From contig NZ_QUMQ01000001.1 in the NCBI RefSeq assembly GCF_003387075.1, positions 6,882,001-6,946,000 of the forward strand: 64,000 bases of DNA. Direction: 5' to 3'. Both the position numbers and the translations under genes were made by a program. The DNA comes from Asanoa ferruginea (GTDB lineage Bacteria; Actinomycetota; Actinomycetes; Mycobacteriales; Micromonosporaceae). A model generated the notes under the pieces. That model had not been told where the DNA came from and made no database searches. It worked only from the letters and a program-made list of their open reading frames with translations. This document shows, piece by piece, positions 24,208-32,702 of the stretch (within the stretch, counting starts at the first letter, position 1; every line of letters starts with the position of its first letter).

Positions 24208-25049
24208 ACGAGCGCGGGCTGTCCCGGCGCGGACTGCTGGCCGCGGCCGTGCTGGCGGTCGCGGGAGGCGGTGTGGCCGGGGCGGGCGCCATTCGTCACG
24301 CGGGCGCCGAGGCCGCGGGTCGCGTGTCCACGCCCGACCAGCTGGCGGCGGCCCGCACCAAGGTCGCGGCGTATGTGGCGGACGTCGGGAACCTCTCGGT
24401 GGCCGTGCGGGACCGCACGTCGGGGGTCGCGCTGACCGTCGGGACCGGGCGCTTCCAGACCGCGAGCATCGTCAAGGTCGACATCCTGGCCGCCCTGCTG
24501 CTCTATGCGCAGCAACGGATTCTGACGATCACCGACGCCGACCGGAGCGCCGCCAAGAAGATGATCACCGCGAGCGACAATGTCGCCGCGACCGCGTTGT
24601 ATCGCCGGATCGGAGGTAAAGCCGGCCTGACCGCGGCGAACAAGGTGTTCGGCATGACGGAGACGTTGCCTCAAGCGGGATGGGGGGTCACCACCACGAC
24701 GGCGGCCGACCAGATCCGGTTGCTCACCTCGCTCACGGACGAGCAGGGTCCGTTGGACGACGACAGCCGGACCTACCTCTTCGACCTGATGAGCCAGGTC
24801 GAAGCGGACCAGGCCTGGGGTGTCTCCGCGGCTGGCCTGCCGACCACGCGGGTCTACCTCAAGAACGGCTGGGACACCTACAACGCCGACTGGCAGGTCA
24901 ACACGATCGGCCGCCTCGTCGAGCCGGGGCATGACTGGCTCGTGGCGGTGCTGTCCAACCACGACAAGACCCAGGCCGACGGCGTGAAGAAGGTCGAGGC
25001 CGTGGCCAGGTATGCCGTCGACGAGTTGCGCAAGGTCCCTAGACCGTAA
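24204..25049 (+). CDS. Tat-exported class A beta-lactamase-like serine hydrolase
   Basis: A 281-residue protein with a Tat signal (SRRGLLAAAVLAVAGGGVAGAG). Motifs: SIVK in TASIVKVDILAALLL (SxxK), SDN in TASDNVAAT, and KNG in YLKNGWD where classical enzymes have KTG or KSG. The altered third motif and the missing clear omega-loop ExxLN suggest a peptidase or esterase-like role rather than antibiotic resistance. It overlaps the arylsulfotransferase-like gene by ATGA, so both exported proteins are co-translated. The 3' end overlaps the convergent TetR gene by 11 bp. Confidence 0.83.
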   Translation: MNERGLSRRGLLAAAVLAVAGGGVAGAGAIRHAGAEAAGRVSTPDQLAAARTKVAAYVADVGNLSVAVRDRTSGVALTVGTGRFQTASIVKVDILAALLLYAQQRILTITDADRSAAKKMITASDNVAATALYRRIGGKAGLTAANKVFGMTETLPQAGWGVTTTTAADQIRLLTSLTDEQGPLDDDSRTYLFDLMSQVEADQAWGVSAAGLPTTRVYLKNGWDTYNADWQVNTIGRLVEPGHDWLVAVLSNHDKTQADGVKKVEAVARYAVDELRKVPRP

Positions 25050-25644
25050 GTGCCTCCCAGGCGCCCATCGCGCAGGTGACGACCGCTTCCAACTCGGCGC
25101 GGCTGGCGCCGTCGCGGGCCTGCAGGGACAGGCCCTGCACCACCGTCGTGTAGTAGCGGGCGACAGCGTCGATGCCAGCGGCGGGCGCGTTCAGGTCGCC
25201 GTCGGTGACGCCACGGGCCAGTCGGTCTCTGATGGTGGCGAACATGTCGCGCCGGAGGTCGGCCAGGAACTCGCGGACCGGATGGTTTTCCACGGCGCCG
25301 GTGGGGGCGGCGAGGATGAGCATGCAGTAGTGCGGCGTGTCCGTGCCGGTGACCTGATCGGCGGTGGCGCGCAGCATCTCGTGGATGGCGGCGCGCGCCG
25401 TCGGCTGGTCGCGCAGCGCTTGCCGCGGTGGAGCGCCCGAGGTCGTGCCGTAGAGCAACATGACCTTGCGGAACAGGTCTTCCTTGCTGCCGAAGCAGGC
25501 GTAGATGCTCGCCGAGGCGATGCCCATGGCCTCGGCGAGGTCGTTGATCGAGGTGCCCTCGTAGCCGCGCTCCCAGAACACGTCCAGCGCCTGGCGCAGC
25601 GCGATGTCCGGGTCGAAGGTGCGCGGCCTGCCGCGACTGGCCAT
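25039..25644 (-). CDS. TetR-family transcriptional regulator
   Basis: A 201-residue repressor. The N-terminal helix-turn-helix is ALRQALDVFWERGYEGTSINDLAEAMGIASASIYACFGSKEDLF; the C-terminal ligand domain includes YCMLILAAPTGAVENHPVREF, similar to the TetR_C_16-like/AcrR group. ATG 25644 gives MASRGRPRTFDPD, the usual beginning; an earlier ATG at 25692 is unlikely because it would run over the shared operator. It is divergent from a quinone oxidoreductase gene, which it probably represses. Confidence 0.88.
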   Translation of the reverse strand: MASRGRPRTFDPDIALRQALDVFWERGYEGTSINDLAEAMGIASASIYACFGSKEDLFRKVMLLYGTTSGAPPRQALRDQPTARAAIHEMLRATADQVTGTDTPHYCMLILAAPTGAVENHPVREFLADLRRDMFATIRDRLARGVTDGDLNAPAAGIDAVARYYTTVVQGLSLQARDGASRAELEAVVTCAMGAWEALTV

Positions 25645-25656
25645 CCGTCTCCCTAC

Positions 25657-25726
25657 TTTGTTTGGCGTTCGACCCAGTTTACCTTGACGCACCCCGTAGG
25701 GTTTATTTATCGTTCGAAAAACAAAT
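25657..25726. promoter_or_regulatory. Divergent promoter with inverted TTTGTTT arms
   Basis: TTTGTTTGGCGTTCGA (25657-25672) and the reverse complement of 25711-25726 agree at 12 of 16 positions, so the region has two inverted arms. A promoter TTGACG (25685-25690), 18-bp spacer and TATCGT (25709-25714) for the quinone oxidoreductase lies between and within them, and AGGAG at 25728-25732 precedes ATG 25741. A TetR bound to the right arm would block this promoter. Confidence 0.5.
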
Positions 25727-25740
25727 AGGAGCCGAGTCTG

Positions 25741-26733
25741 ATGAGCGTTCCCGAGACCATGCGCGCCTTGCAGCAGACGTCACTGAACGGCCCGACCGAC
25801 CTGCGCCTGATCACCGACGCCCCGGTCCCGACCCCGGGTGTGGGGGAGGTGCTGATCCGGGTCACCGCCGCGGGCGTCAACTTCGTCGACATCTCGCAGT
25901 CCCGCGGCACGTTCGCGGGTGGCCCGCAGCCGCCTTATCTGGCGGGCATCGAGGGCGCGGGCGAGGTCGTCGCGGTGGGCGCCGGCGTGACCGGCCTGGC
26001 GCCCGGCGCCCACGTGATCGGCGTCGGCGTCCGCGGCGGCGCGTTCGCCGAATACCTGGTGCTGCCCGCGGCCGGCGCGGTCCCGGTGCCGGCGGGTTGG
26101 ACCGACGAGCAGGCGCTGGGCCTGGTGGTCAACTGGCCGACGGCGCTGGCGGCTCTCAGACCGTTGGGCGGCGTCACGGCGGGCCAGACGGTGCTGATCC
26201 ACGCGGCCGCAGGCGGCACCGGGCAAGCGGCCGTGCGGATGGCCAAACACTACGGCGCAACGGTGATCGCGGCGGCGTCGCCGGGCAAGCACGACCTCGT
26301 GCGCGCGCTGGGCGCCGACCACGTCGTCGACTCCCGCCGCGGCGACCTGGCCGCCGAGGTCATGCGGCTGACCGGGGGCGTCGACCTGGTGCTCGAGTCG
26401 GTCGGTGGCGCCACCCTGGACGCCAGCCTGGCGGTGGCGAAGCGGGTCACCGGCCGGGTCGTCGTCTACGGCCTGCCCGGCGGGGAGACGGCGCTGACCA
26501 ACTGGGACCTAGTCTACAAGCACCAGATCCATGTGATCGGCCTCAACATCGGCATGCTGATCCAGGCCGCACCCCAGCTCTTCGGTGAGGTGATGGGCGA
26601 GTTGTTCGGCCTCCTCGCCGCGGGGGTGCTCGGCCCGGGCCAGCCGACCATCTACGAACTGGCCGACGGCCCGAAGGCGCTAGCGGAACTCGAAGCCCGC
26701 GCCACCGTGGGCAAGCTGGCACTGCGACCGTGA
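25741..26733 (+). CDS. Quinone oxidoreductase-like MDR dehydrogenase
   Basis: A 330-residue member of the medium-chain dehydrogenase/reductase superfamily, quinone oxidoreductase (QOR/zeta-crystallin) branch. Blocks: GVNFVDISQSRG, PPYLAGIEGAGEVVAVGAGV, and the nucleotide site VLIHAAAGGTGQAAVRMAKHYGATVIA. It has no zinc-binding Cys/His set, as expected for NADPH-dependent QOR. AGGAG 8 nt before ATG 25741 fixes the start. It is controlled by the divergent TetR protein, as is common for detoxifying reductases. Confidence 0.9.
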   Translation: MSVPETMRALQQTSLNGPTDLRLITDAPVPTPGVGEVLIRVTAAGVNFVDISQSRGTFAGGPQPPYLAGIEGAGEVVAVGAGVTGLAPGAHVIGVGVRGGAFAEYLVLPAAGAVPVPAGWTDEQALGLVVNWPTALAALRPLGGVTAGQTVLIHAAAGGTGQAAVRMAKHYGATVIAAASPGKHDLVRALGADHVVDSRRGDLAAEVMRLTGGVDLVLESVGGATLDASLAVAKRVTGRVVVYGLPGGETALTNWDLVYKHQIHVIGLNIGMLIQAAPQLFGEVMGELFGLLAAGVLGPGQPTIYELADGPKALAELEARATVGKLALRP

Positions 26734-26869
26734 GCTGATCGGTGGCGGGTGCGCCGGCAGATCCGCAGCGGGCATGGGTCCGAAGTAGCCGAGACGGAGG
26801 CCGTTGCACCGCGACCGTCCGCTGCACGGGCCGCCGTGCCGGACCGGCAGCCGCGGCGCGGCCGCTTGG

Positions 26870-27480
26870 CCGAGCGCCAAGGCGGACGAGGGCCCACCCT
26901 GCGCTCCGCCTGCGCGCCGGAAAGGCGCCGCGGGTGGACGGGTGGCTTAAGGCCAAGCATGGCGGGCGCCTACCTGGGTTCGCCTGCGCGCCGAACGGCG
27001 CCGCGGGGTGGACGGGTGGCTCAAGGCCGAGCACGGCGGGCGCCTGCCTGCGTTTGCCTGCGCGCCGAACGGGCGCCGCGTGGCGGACGCCTGGCTCAAG
27101 GCCGAGCGCGGCGAGGGGCCCGCGCAGTGCTCGCCCGTAGTGGTTGCCGCAGGGCGGACCTTGGTCCAGGGCGAAGATGGCGAGGGCTCGCCCGCGCTAG
27201 TGGGCCGCGCCGAATGGGCACTGCGGTGTGGGCGCTTGGCCCAGGGCCAAGCACCGCGAGGCCCGCGCTCGCCGGGACCGGTTGCCGCAGGGCGGACCTT
27301 GGTCCAGGGCGAAGACGGCGAGGGCTCGCCCCCGCTTGTCGGCCGCGCCGCCTGGGCGCTGCGGTGTGGGCGCTTGGGGCACGGCCAAGATGGCGGCTCG
27401 CCCTGCGCTCGGCCGCCGCGCCGAATGGGCCGCCGCGCGACATTTAGCCCAAGGCGAAGACGGCGAGTGCCCGGCCCCAA
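26870..27480. repeat. Degenerate GC-rich tandem-repeat array, no gene
   Basis: The stretch between genes (26734-27511) holds no credible gene. From ~26870 it carries two repeat families. The first has units of about 74-76 bp recurring at ~26870, 26946, 27020 and 27095 (CTCAAGGCCGAG...CGCCTGCGCGCCG). The second has a 138-bp period: GGTTGCCGCAGGGCGGACC starts at 27142 and about 27280, and GCGGTGTGGGCGCTTGG at 27223 and 27361. Small palindromes GGCGAGGGCTCGCC occur within. Several frames stay open only because of the extreme GC content. I see no spacer regularity of CRISPR type. Confidence 0.75.
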
Positions 27481-27511
27481 GGTCGTGAGGGCCGGGCGCT
27501 CGCTGTGCGTG

Positions 27512-29353
27512 CTAGCCGACTGGCGTCAGCTCGACGAAGGCGATCGACGGGTTTGGCAGGTCGATCGTCAACTCCACCACGCCACCCTCGGGCTCCACGA
27601 TCGACATCTCGGTCGCCTCCGGTAGGTGGTCGGCCGCCGTCAGTTCGGCCCACTGCTCCTCGGTGGGCCAGTCGCCGCCGCCCATCGACTGCCACCGCGC
27701 GGCCACGTTGCCGTGCTCGGCGTCGACCCGCCACTGCCGCACTTCGAAGCGGCCTTCAGACAGGCCGTCGAAGCGCAGCGTGACAGAGCGGTCCAGGACT
27801 TCCGAACCATCCCGCTTCGAGTGGTCCAGCGTGCCGTTCCAGATCAGCGCGCCGACCCTCCCGTCGTGACCGCGGGCCGTCCACGATTCGACCAGGCTGT
27901 CGGCACCGTCGCCCGACATCGACGCCGGCACCGCGGTGTCGCCCAGCTTCTGGGCCAGCCACAGCGCCCAGAATTTGGGCTTTGCCAGATTTCCTACCGT
28001 CAGCAGGCCGAAACCGCCGTGTAGGAAGCGGGGCGGGCGGCCCAGCTCCTCGAAGTGGTCCGAGGCCACCCACGGCGCCAGGGATTCGATGCGGCCGGCT
28101 GCTGAGCGCATCCCGCGGAGCAGGAACGTCGCCGCGAAGACCATGTCGTTGACCTCGTTGCCGTGTGTCGCCGTCACGCCCCACTCGGTCCACCACAACG
28201 GCAGGTCCGCGTTGATTCCGCGCAGGTCCAACGGCGGGCTGCCGTAGATGTGGGTGGAGAGGAAATCGACCGGGGCATCCACCTCGAGTTGCTCCGACAC
28301 CCAGCCGACCGCGGCCGTCGCCGGGCCGCCGACCCGCAAGCCCGGGTCAACGGACTTGACCGCGCGGGCCGCGACCTCGTAGAGCCGCCAGTATTCGGCC
28401 GGCGTGCCCGACCAGAACACCGACAGGTTGGCCTCGTTCCACACCTCGAACGCCCAACCGTCGCGGACCGCCTCCAGGCCGTAGCGGGAAACCAGGTGCG
28501 AGACCAGGGCCTGGACCAGATCGCCCCAGGCGGACCAGTCTTTCGGTGGCGAAATAATGCCGCCGTAGGTGAACACCGTGCGGGACGGGTCGCTCGCCAG
28601 ATCGCGAGGCATGAAGCCCAGCTCGACGATCGGGCGCATGCCCAAGGCCAGCACCGTGTCATAAACCTGGTCGATCCCGGTCCAGTCGTAGACAGCCGAG
28701 CCGTCGGCGGCCAGAGAGTAGACCCCGAGATCGTCACACAGGATCCCGTGCGCCCGCACGGTCTCGACGCCCAACGCGGAGTGCGTGCGGGCCAACGCCT
28801 CCCGCAGCTCAGCGCCGATCTCCCGCCCGCCGGTGCGATCCGTGGACAGCAGATGCGAGAGGTGCTCCGACCCGACCATGAAACGCCACGGCCGGGCCAA
28901 CGCACCCGCGTCGCCCCCGGCGGACACCGAGAGGAGCAGCGGCGCGACGGAGGAAGAAGGGCCTACCGCGGCACCGGGCACCGGCATACACAGTGGACCC
29001 ATCGCCGTCACGGTGGCCAGCGGGGCCACCGCATACCAGTATTCGCGTTCCGGCTCCACCGTCGTGTCCGCATACGGCCCATGAGGCACCGCCAGCACAT
29101 CACCGCCGCCGTGGTCGACGACCGTGAACGGGCCGGTGGGGCTGGTGGCGCGGTGCACGGCGTACCCGATGGCGCCCTCGACCGGGTCCCAGTGCAGCGT
29201 GACCTGGCCGCGGCCGGTGAGCGCGACGAGCCCCGTCGGCGCGGGCAGGTCGGCCGCGTCGGGCTCGCCTGGCGCGCGGTCCTGCGCACCGCCGCTGCCC
29301 ATCAACGCTACCCACTGTGCCCGCGCCTGCGTGGCGATGTCGCCGACCGTCAT
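27512..29353 (-). CDS. GH39-like glycoside hydrolase with FN3 domain
   Basis: A 613-residue protein. The N-terminal region has a fibronectin III-like domain (~38-115; PAPTGLVALTGRGQVTLHWDPVEGAIGYAVHR). The catalytic domain resembles GH39 beta-xylosidase/iduronidase enzymes: the acid/base Asn-Glu is in WAFEVWNEANLSVFW and the likely nucleophile Glu in PLWWTEWGV. The C-terminus forms a beta sandwich. No signal peptide is seen, so it probably acts in the cytoplasm on oligosaccharides imported by the ABC transporter of this operon. It overlaps the upstream glucoamylase-like gene (4 bp) and is the last gene of the operon. Confidence 0.85.
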   Translation of the reverse strand: MTVGDIATQARAQWVALMGSGGAQDRAPGEPDAADLPAPTGLVALTGRGQVTLHWDPVEGAIGYAVHRATSPTGPFTVVDHGGGDVLAVPHGPYADTTVEPEREYWYAVAPLATVTAMGPLCMPVPGAAVGPSSSVAPLLLSVSAGGDAGALARPWRFMVGSEHLSHLLSTDRTGGREIGAELREALARTHSALGVETVRAHGILCDDLGVYSLAADGSAVYDWTGIDQVYDTVLALGMRPIVELGFMPRDLASDPSRTVFTYGGIISPPKDWSAWGDLVQALVSHLVSRYGLEAVRDGWAFEVWNEANLSVFWSGTPAEYWRLYEVAARAVKSVDPGLRVGGPATAAVGWVSEQLEVDAPVDFLSTHIYGSPPLDLRGINADLPLWWTEWGVTATHGNEVNDMVFAATFLLRGMRSAAGRIESLAPWVASDHFEELGRPPRFLHGGFGLLTVGNLAKPKFWALWLAQKLGDTAVPASMSGDGADSLVESWTARGHDGRVGALIWNGTLDHSKRDGSEVLDRSVTLRFDGLSEGRFEVRQWRVDAEHGNVAARWQSMGGGDWPTEEQWAELTAADHLPEATEMSIVEPEGGVVELTIDLPNPSIAFVELTPVG

Positions 29354-30885
29354 GCGCCCGCCCCACGCAGCTGGGGCAGGGGTTGGTTGGCCGGGATGTT
29401 GAACGTCTCCTGACCGATCAGCGGCCGGATCTTCTGCTCGAAGCGCTTGTCGACGAACGAGCGGCGGATCAGGTCGTTGGAGAGCTCGTTGCCGAGCGCA
29501 CCCATGATCATGGCCTGGTCGAGCGACAGGTAGCGCTTGGCCACGGTGCCGCTGCCGACCGCGATCGCGTCATAGAACCCACCCGGACCGTAAGAGTCGA
29601 AGTTGGTCTTCAGCGCGGCCAGGTTGGAGACCACCGGGCCCTTGGCATAGGGGAGAGCGAGGAACGCCGCGTGCGGCGTCACCACCCCGTCGCCGTAGGA
29701 CGGTGCGGGACCGGCCGGGCGGCATTCGCCGAAGCCGGCGTCGTACTTCGAGAATTCCATGTCGGACGGGTAGCCGTCGGTGTCCATGCCCATCGCGTCG
29801 ACGCCCCACGCCGTGTAGCCGCCCTTGGGGTTGCTGGCGGGGGAGAAGCCCCAGTAGCCGTAGCCGGCGTCGTTGAGCCCGTGCTCGATCTGGCCCGCCA
29901 CGGTCGCGCGGTGGTTGCGGCCCCAGCTATTCGGTGCCCAGGCGGATTCGGGCACGAACAGGTCGGGCATGAGGGCCTCGAACATGTCGCCGCCCCAGCT
30001 CGGCACGAACTGGATGCCGCGATATTGGTAAGCGCCCTCGAAGACCCGGACACCCTGGTAGGTGGTGTCGAAGCCGACCGGCTTCATCTCGGGCCAGCTC
30101 CAGTCACAGGTGTCCGGCAGCGTGCGCATGGTGTGGAAGTAGGCCGCCGCTGGGATCTGGCCCGCCCCGATGCCGAGGTAGGTGGCGATCCGCGGCTCGG
30201 TCACCGTGATGTCGTAGTGGTTGCAGGTGAACCAGACCCCGTCGCGCGGCAACGAGCAGCCGGGCGGCGCCGCGTCCCAGAACCCGCCGGCGATCAAACC
30301 GCTGGCACCGAACGGCGTCGACGCCGCCGGGTTGTAGTAGAAGCCGAAGTTCATCTTCGACAGGATCGCGTCGGCCTTGCCGCGCAGCTCCGGCACCGCA
30401 CCCTTGACCACCCGCAGCGACGCCGCCAGCCAGCCATTGTCCACGCTGGACAGGAACGGGTAGATGGTGCTGCCGTCGTCGGGCCAGACGTGCACGACCG
30501 AGCCGTCGCGCGGGTCATACCAGTTGTAGAACATGCCCGACGCGTCGTGGTGGTCGAGCCGGCCGAGCGTGTCGAGCGTCTTGCTGATCCGGTCGCGGGC
30601 CTCCTTGCGGGAGATGAACCCGAGCTCCCGGGCCACCACCGCCGACCACATGTAACCGCCGATGTTGGTCGGCGAGGTGTAGGTCGACGGGGTGCGCAGG
30701 TCTCCGGTGATGTTGTCGGCGACCAGCCCGGTGCGCGGGTCGGTCATCGCGACCATCGACCGCCAGGTGTCCTTGGCATAGGCGGTCAGCGTGCGGTCGG
30801 CTCCGCGCGCGTCAGAGGCCACCGCGGCTGAGCCGCCGGCCAACACCAACGCGAGCGCGACGAGTGGAGCGAGGATGCGTCGCAT
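29350..30885 (-). CDS. Secreted glucoamylase-family (GH144-like/DUF3131-type) protein
   Basis: A 511-residue protein with a Sec signal peptide (RRILAPLVALALVLAGGSAAVASDA). The mature part resembles the bacterial glucoamylase/(alpha/alpha)6-barrel family, including 1,2-beta-glucan hydrolases: SPTNIGGYMWSAVVARELGFIS, GMFYNWYDPRDGSVV, SSVDNGWLAASLRVV, YGYWGFSPASNPKGGYTAWGVDAMGMD and SLDQAMIMGALGNEL. The start ATG 30885 immediately precedes the signal peptide. It follows the permease by 8 bp and is probably the extracellular enzyme that feeds the transporter. The exact linkage is unknown. Confidence 0.83.
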   Translation of the reverse strand: MRRILAPLVALALVLAGGSAAVASDARGADRTLTAYAKDTWRSMVAMTDPRTGLVADNITGDLRTPSTYTSPTNIGGYMWSAVVARELGFISRKEARDRISKTLDTLGRLDHHDASGMFYNWYDPRDGSVVHVWPDDGSTIYPFLSSVDNGWLAASLRVVKGAVPELRGKADAILSKMNFGFYYNPAASTPFGASGLIAGGFWDAAPPGCSLPRDGVWFTCNHYDITVTEPRIATYLGIGAGQIPAAAYFHTMRTLPDTCDWSWPEMKPVGFDTTYQGVRVFEGAYQYRGIQFVPSWGGDMFEALMPDLFVPESAWAPNSWGRNHRATVAGQIEHGLNDAGYGYWGFSPASNPKGGYTAWGVDAMGMDTDGYPSDMEFSKYDAGFGECRPAGPAPSYGDGVVTPHAAFLALPYAKGPVVSNLAALKTNFDSYGPGGFYDAIAVGSGTVAKRYLSLDQAMIMGALGNELSNDLIRRSFVDKRFEQKIRPLIGQETFNIPANQPLPQLRGAGA

Positions 30886-30893
30886 GAGTCTCC

Positions 30894-31745
30894 TTACTTG
30901 AGTCCGGTGGTCGCGATGCCGCGCATGAAGTGCCGCTGGAGGACGATGAACACGATCAGCACCGGCAGCACGACCACGACGGCGCCGGCCAGGAGCAGGC
31001 CGAAGTCGGTGCGGTTCTGCCCGATGCTGTAGAGCGCCAGGGCGACCGGCAGCGTGTATTTGTCCTCCGTGCTGGCGACCACGAGGGGCCAGAGGAAGTT
31101 GTTCCAGGACGCGAGGAACGTGAGGATCCCGAGCGTGGCCAGCGCCGGCCGGCACAGTGGCAGCACCACCCGCCAGAAGATCCGCATTTCGCCGGCCCCG
31201 TCGACCCGGGCGGCCTCGATCAGGTCGTCGGGGATCGACTGGAGGAACTGGCGCATCAGGAACACGCCGAACGGACCGACCAGGAAGGGCAGGATCAAGC
31301 CGGCGTACGAGTTGGTCAGGCCCATGTTGCTGACCAGCACGAACTGCGGAACGAAGGTCACCATGCCGGGCACCATCAGCATGCCGAGCACGGCCAGGAA
31401 CAGCAGCCGCTTGCCGGGGTAGTGCAACTTGGCCAGGGCGTAGCCGACCAGCGAGCAGAAGAGCAGGTTGCCCGCCGTCACCGCGAGGGCGACGAAGGCC
31501 GAGTTGAAGAAGTAGAGCGGGAAGTCGAGCCGGGAGAACAGGTCGCGGAAGTTGTCGAGCGTCCAGGTCTGCGGCAGCCAGGTCGGCGGCACCGAGCGGA
31601 TCTCGCCCTCGGGCTTGAGCGAGGAGAGTGCCATCCACACGAACGGGCCGACCACGACCAGCAGCCCGACCGACAGGATCGCGTAGAGGACTGCCTTGGC
31701 GACGCGGTCGCGGCCGCGTACCCCAGCTCTGTCTATTGTGGTCAT
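30894..31745 (-). CDS. Sugar ABC transporter permease (MalG type)
   Basis: A 283-residue inner-membrane permease with six predicted helices and the EAA loop EAARVDGAGEMRIFWRVVLPLCRPALAT, which contacts the ATPase. It belongs to the carbohydrate uptake transporter-1 family. ATG 31745 overlaps the stop of the first permease (ATGA). No ATPase gene is in this operon, so a shared MsiK-like ATPase encoded elsewhere is expected, as is common in actinomycetes. Confidence 0.92.
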   Translation of the reverse strand: MTTIDRAGVRGRDRVAKAVLYAILSVGLLVVVGPFVWMALSSLKPEGEIRSVPPTWLPQTWTLDNFRDLFSRLDFPLYFFNSAFVALAVTAGNLLFCSLVGYALAKLHYPGKRLLFLAVLGMLMVPGMVTFVPQFVLVSNMGLTNSYAGLILPFLVGPFGVFLMRQFLQSIPDDLIEAARVDGAGEMRIFWRVVLPLCRPALATLGILTFLASWNNFLWPLVVASTEDKYTLPVALALYSIGQNRTDFGLLLAGAVVVVLPVLIVFIVLQRHFMRGIATTGLK

Positions 31746-32701
31746 TTGCGCTCCCCCAGGAAGCGGAACTGGATGACCGACAGCGCGACGATCGCGACGA
31801 AGAGCACGTAGCTGCCGGCGGCCGCGTAGCCGTAGTTGCCGAAGCCGAACTGGTTGTAGATGTGGTAGGACACCGACAGCGTCGACGAGAGCGGGCCGCC
31901 CTGGGTCATCACGAACGGCTCCTCGAAGAACTGGAGATAGCCGATGCCGGTCACCACGCCGCCGAAGAGCAGCGTCGGCCGCAGCATCGGCAGCGTCACG
32001 TTGCGGAACTGCTGCCACCGGTTGGCGCCGTCGAGCGTCGCCGCCTCGTAGAGGTCGGCCGGCACCGCCTGGAGTCCGGCCAGGAAGACCACCATGAGGA
32101 AGCCGAAGTTGCGCCAGGCCGCCATCACGATCAGCGACGGCAGGGCCAGCTTGGTGTCGAAGAGCCAGTTGGGCCCGTCGACGCCGACCACCCGGAGCAG
32201 GTTGTTGACCAGGCCGACCTCGGGGTCCAGCAGGAACCGCCAGACCACCGCGACCGCCACGATGCTGGTCACCACCGGCAGGTAGAAGCCGACCCGGAAC
32301 AGCCCCCGGAAGCGCAGCAGGCCCGAGTTGAGGGCGGTCGCGGCGGCCAGCGCGAGCACGATGGTCAGCGGCACGCCGATCACGACGAACACCAGCGTGT
32401 TGAGCGACGAGCGCAGGAACAGGTCGTCGGAGAACAGCCTGGTGTAGTTGTCGAGGCCGACGAAGTTGACCGCGAACGGGTTGCGCAGGTCGGTGGAACG
32501 CAGGTCGGTGAAGCTCATCACGAGCGAGATCACCACCGGCACGGCCATGAAGACCAGGAACAGGATGGTGTACGGCGCGGAGAAGGCCCAGCCGGTCAGC
32601 GCCCGCCGCAGGCGCTGCCGCCGCCGGATCGACCCGGCCGGCCGGTCGGGAGTGGTCCCGACCGGCCGCACCGGAGCCGGCGCCACGGGGGCGCTGGTCA
32701 C
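31742..32701 (-). CDS. Sugar ABC transporter permease (MalF/UgpA type)
   Basis: A 319-residue permease with six predicted helices and the EAA motif EAATLDGANRWQQFRNVTLPMLRPTLLF. I chose GTG 32701 (VTSAPVAPAPV) because it lies 1 bp after the stop of the binding-protein gene; an earlier ATG at 32770 would lie inside that gene. It pairs with the MalG-type permease to form the membrane channel of the transporter. Confidence 0.9.
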   Translation of the reverse strand: MTSAPVAPAPVRPVGTTPDRPAGSIRRRQRLRRALTGWAFSAPYTILFLVFMAVPVVISLVMSFTDLRSTDLRNPFAVNFVGLDNYTRLFSDDLFLRSSLNTLVFVVIGVPLTIVLALAAATALNSGLLRFRGLFRVGFYLPVVTSIVAVAVVWRFLLDPEVGLVNNLLRVVGVDGPNWLFDTKLALPSLIVMAAWRNFGFLMVVFLAGLQAVPADLYEAATLDGANRWQQFRNVTLPMLRPTLLFGGVVTGIGYLQFFEEPFVMTQGGPLSSTLSVSYHIYNQFGFGNYGYAAAGSYVLFVAIVALSVIQFRFLGERK

Positions 32702-32702
32702 G

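Noticed and set aside
26749-27447. Possible 232-residue Arg/Ala/Gly-rich protein in the repeat array, and matching minus-strand frames
   Set aside because: All frames are open because of GC content; the composition is not protein-like, units vary in length by non-multiples of three (74, 75, 76 bp), and no ribosome site fits.
26870-27480. CRISPR array
   Set aside because: Repeats are long, diverged and directly adjacent, with no unique spacers and no cas genes in the window.
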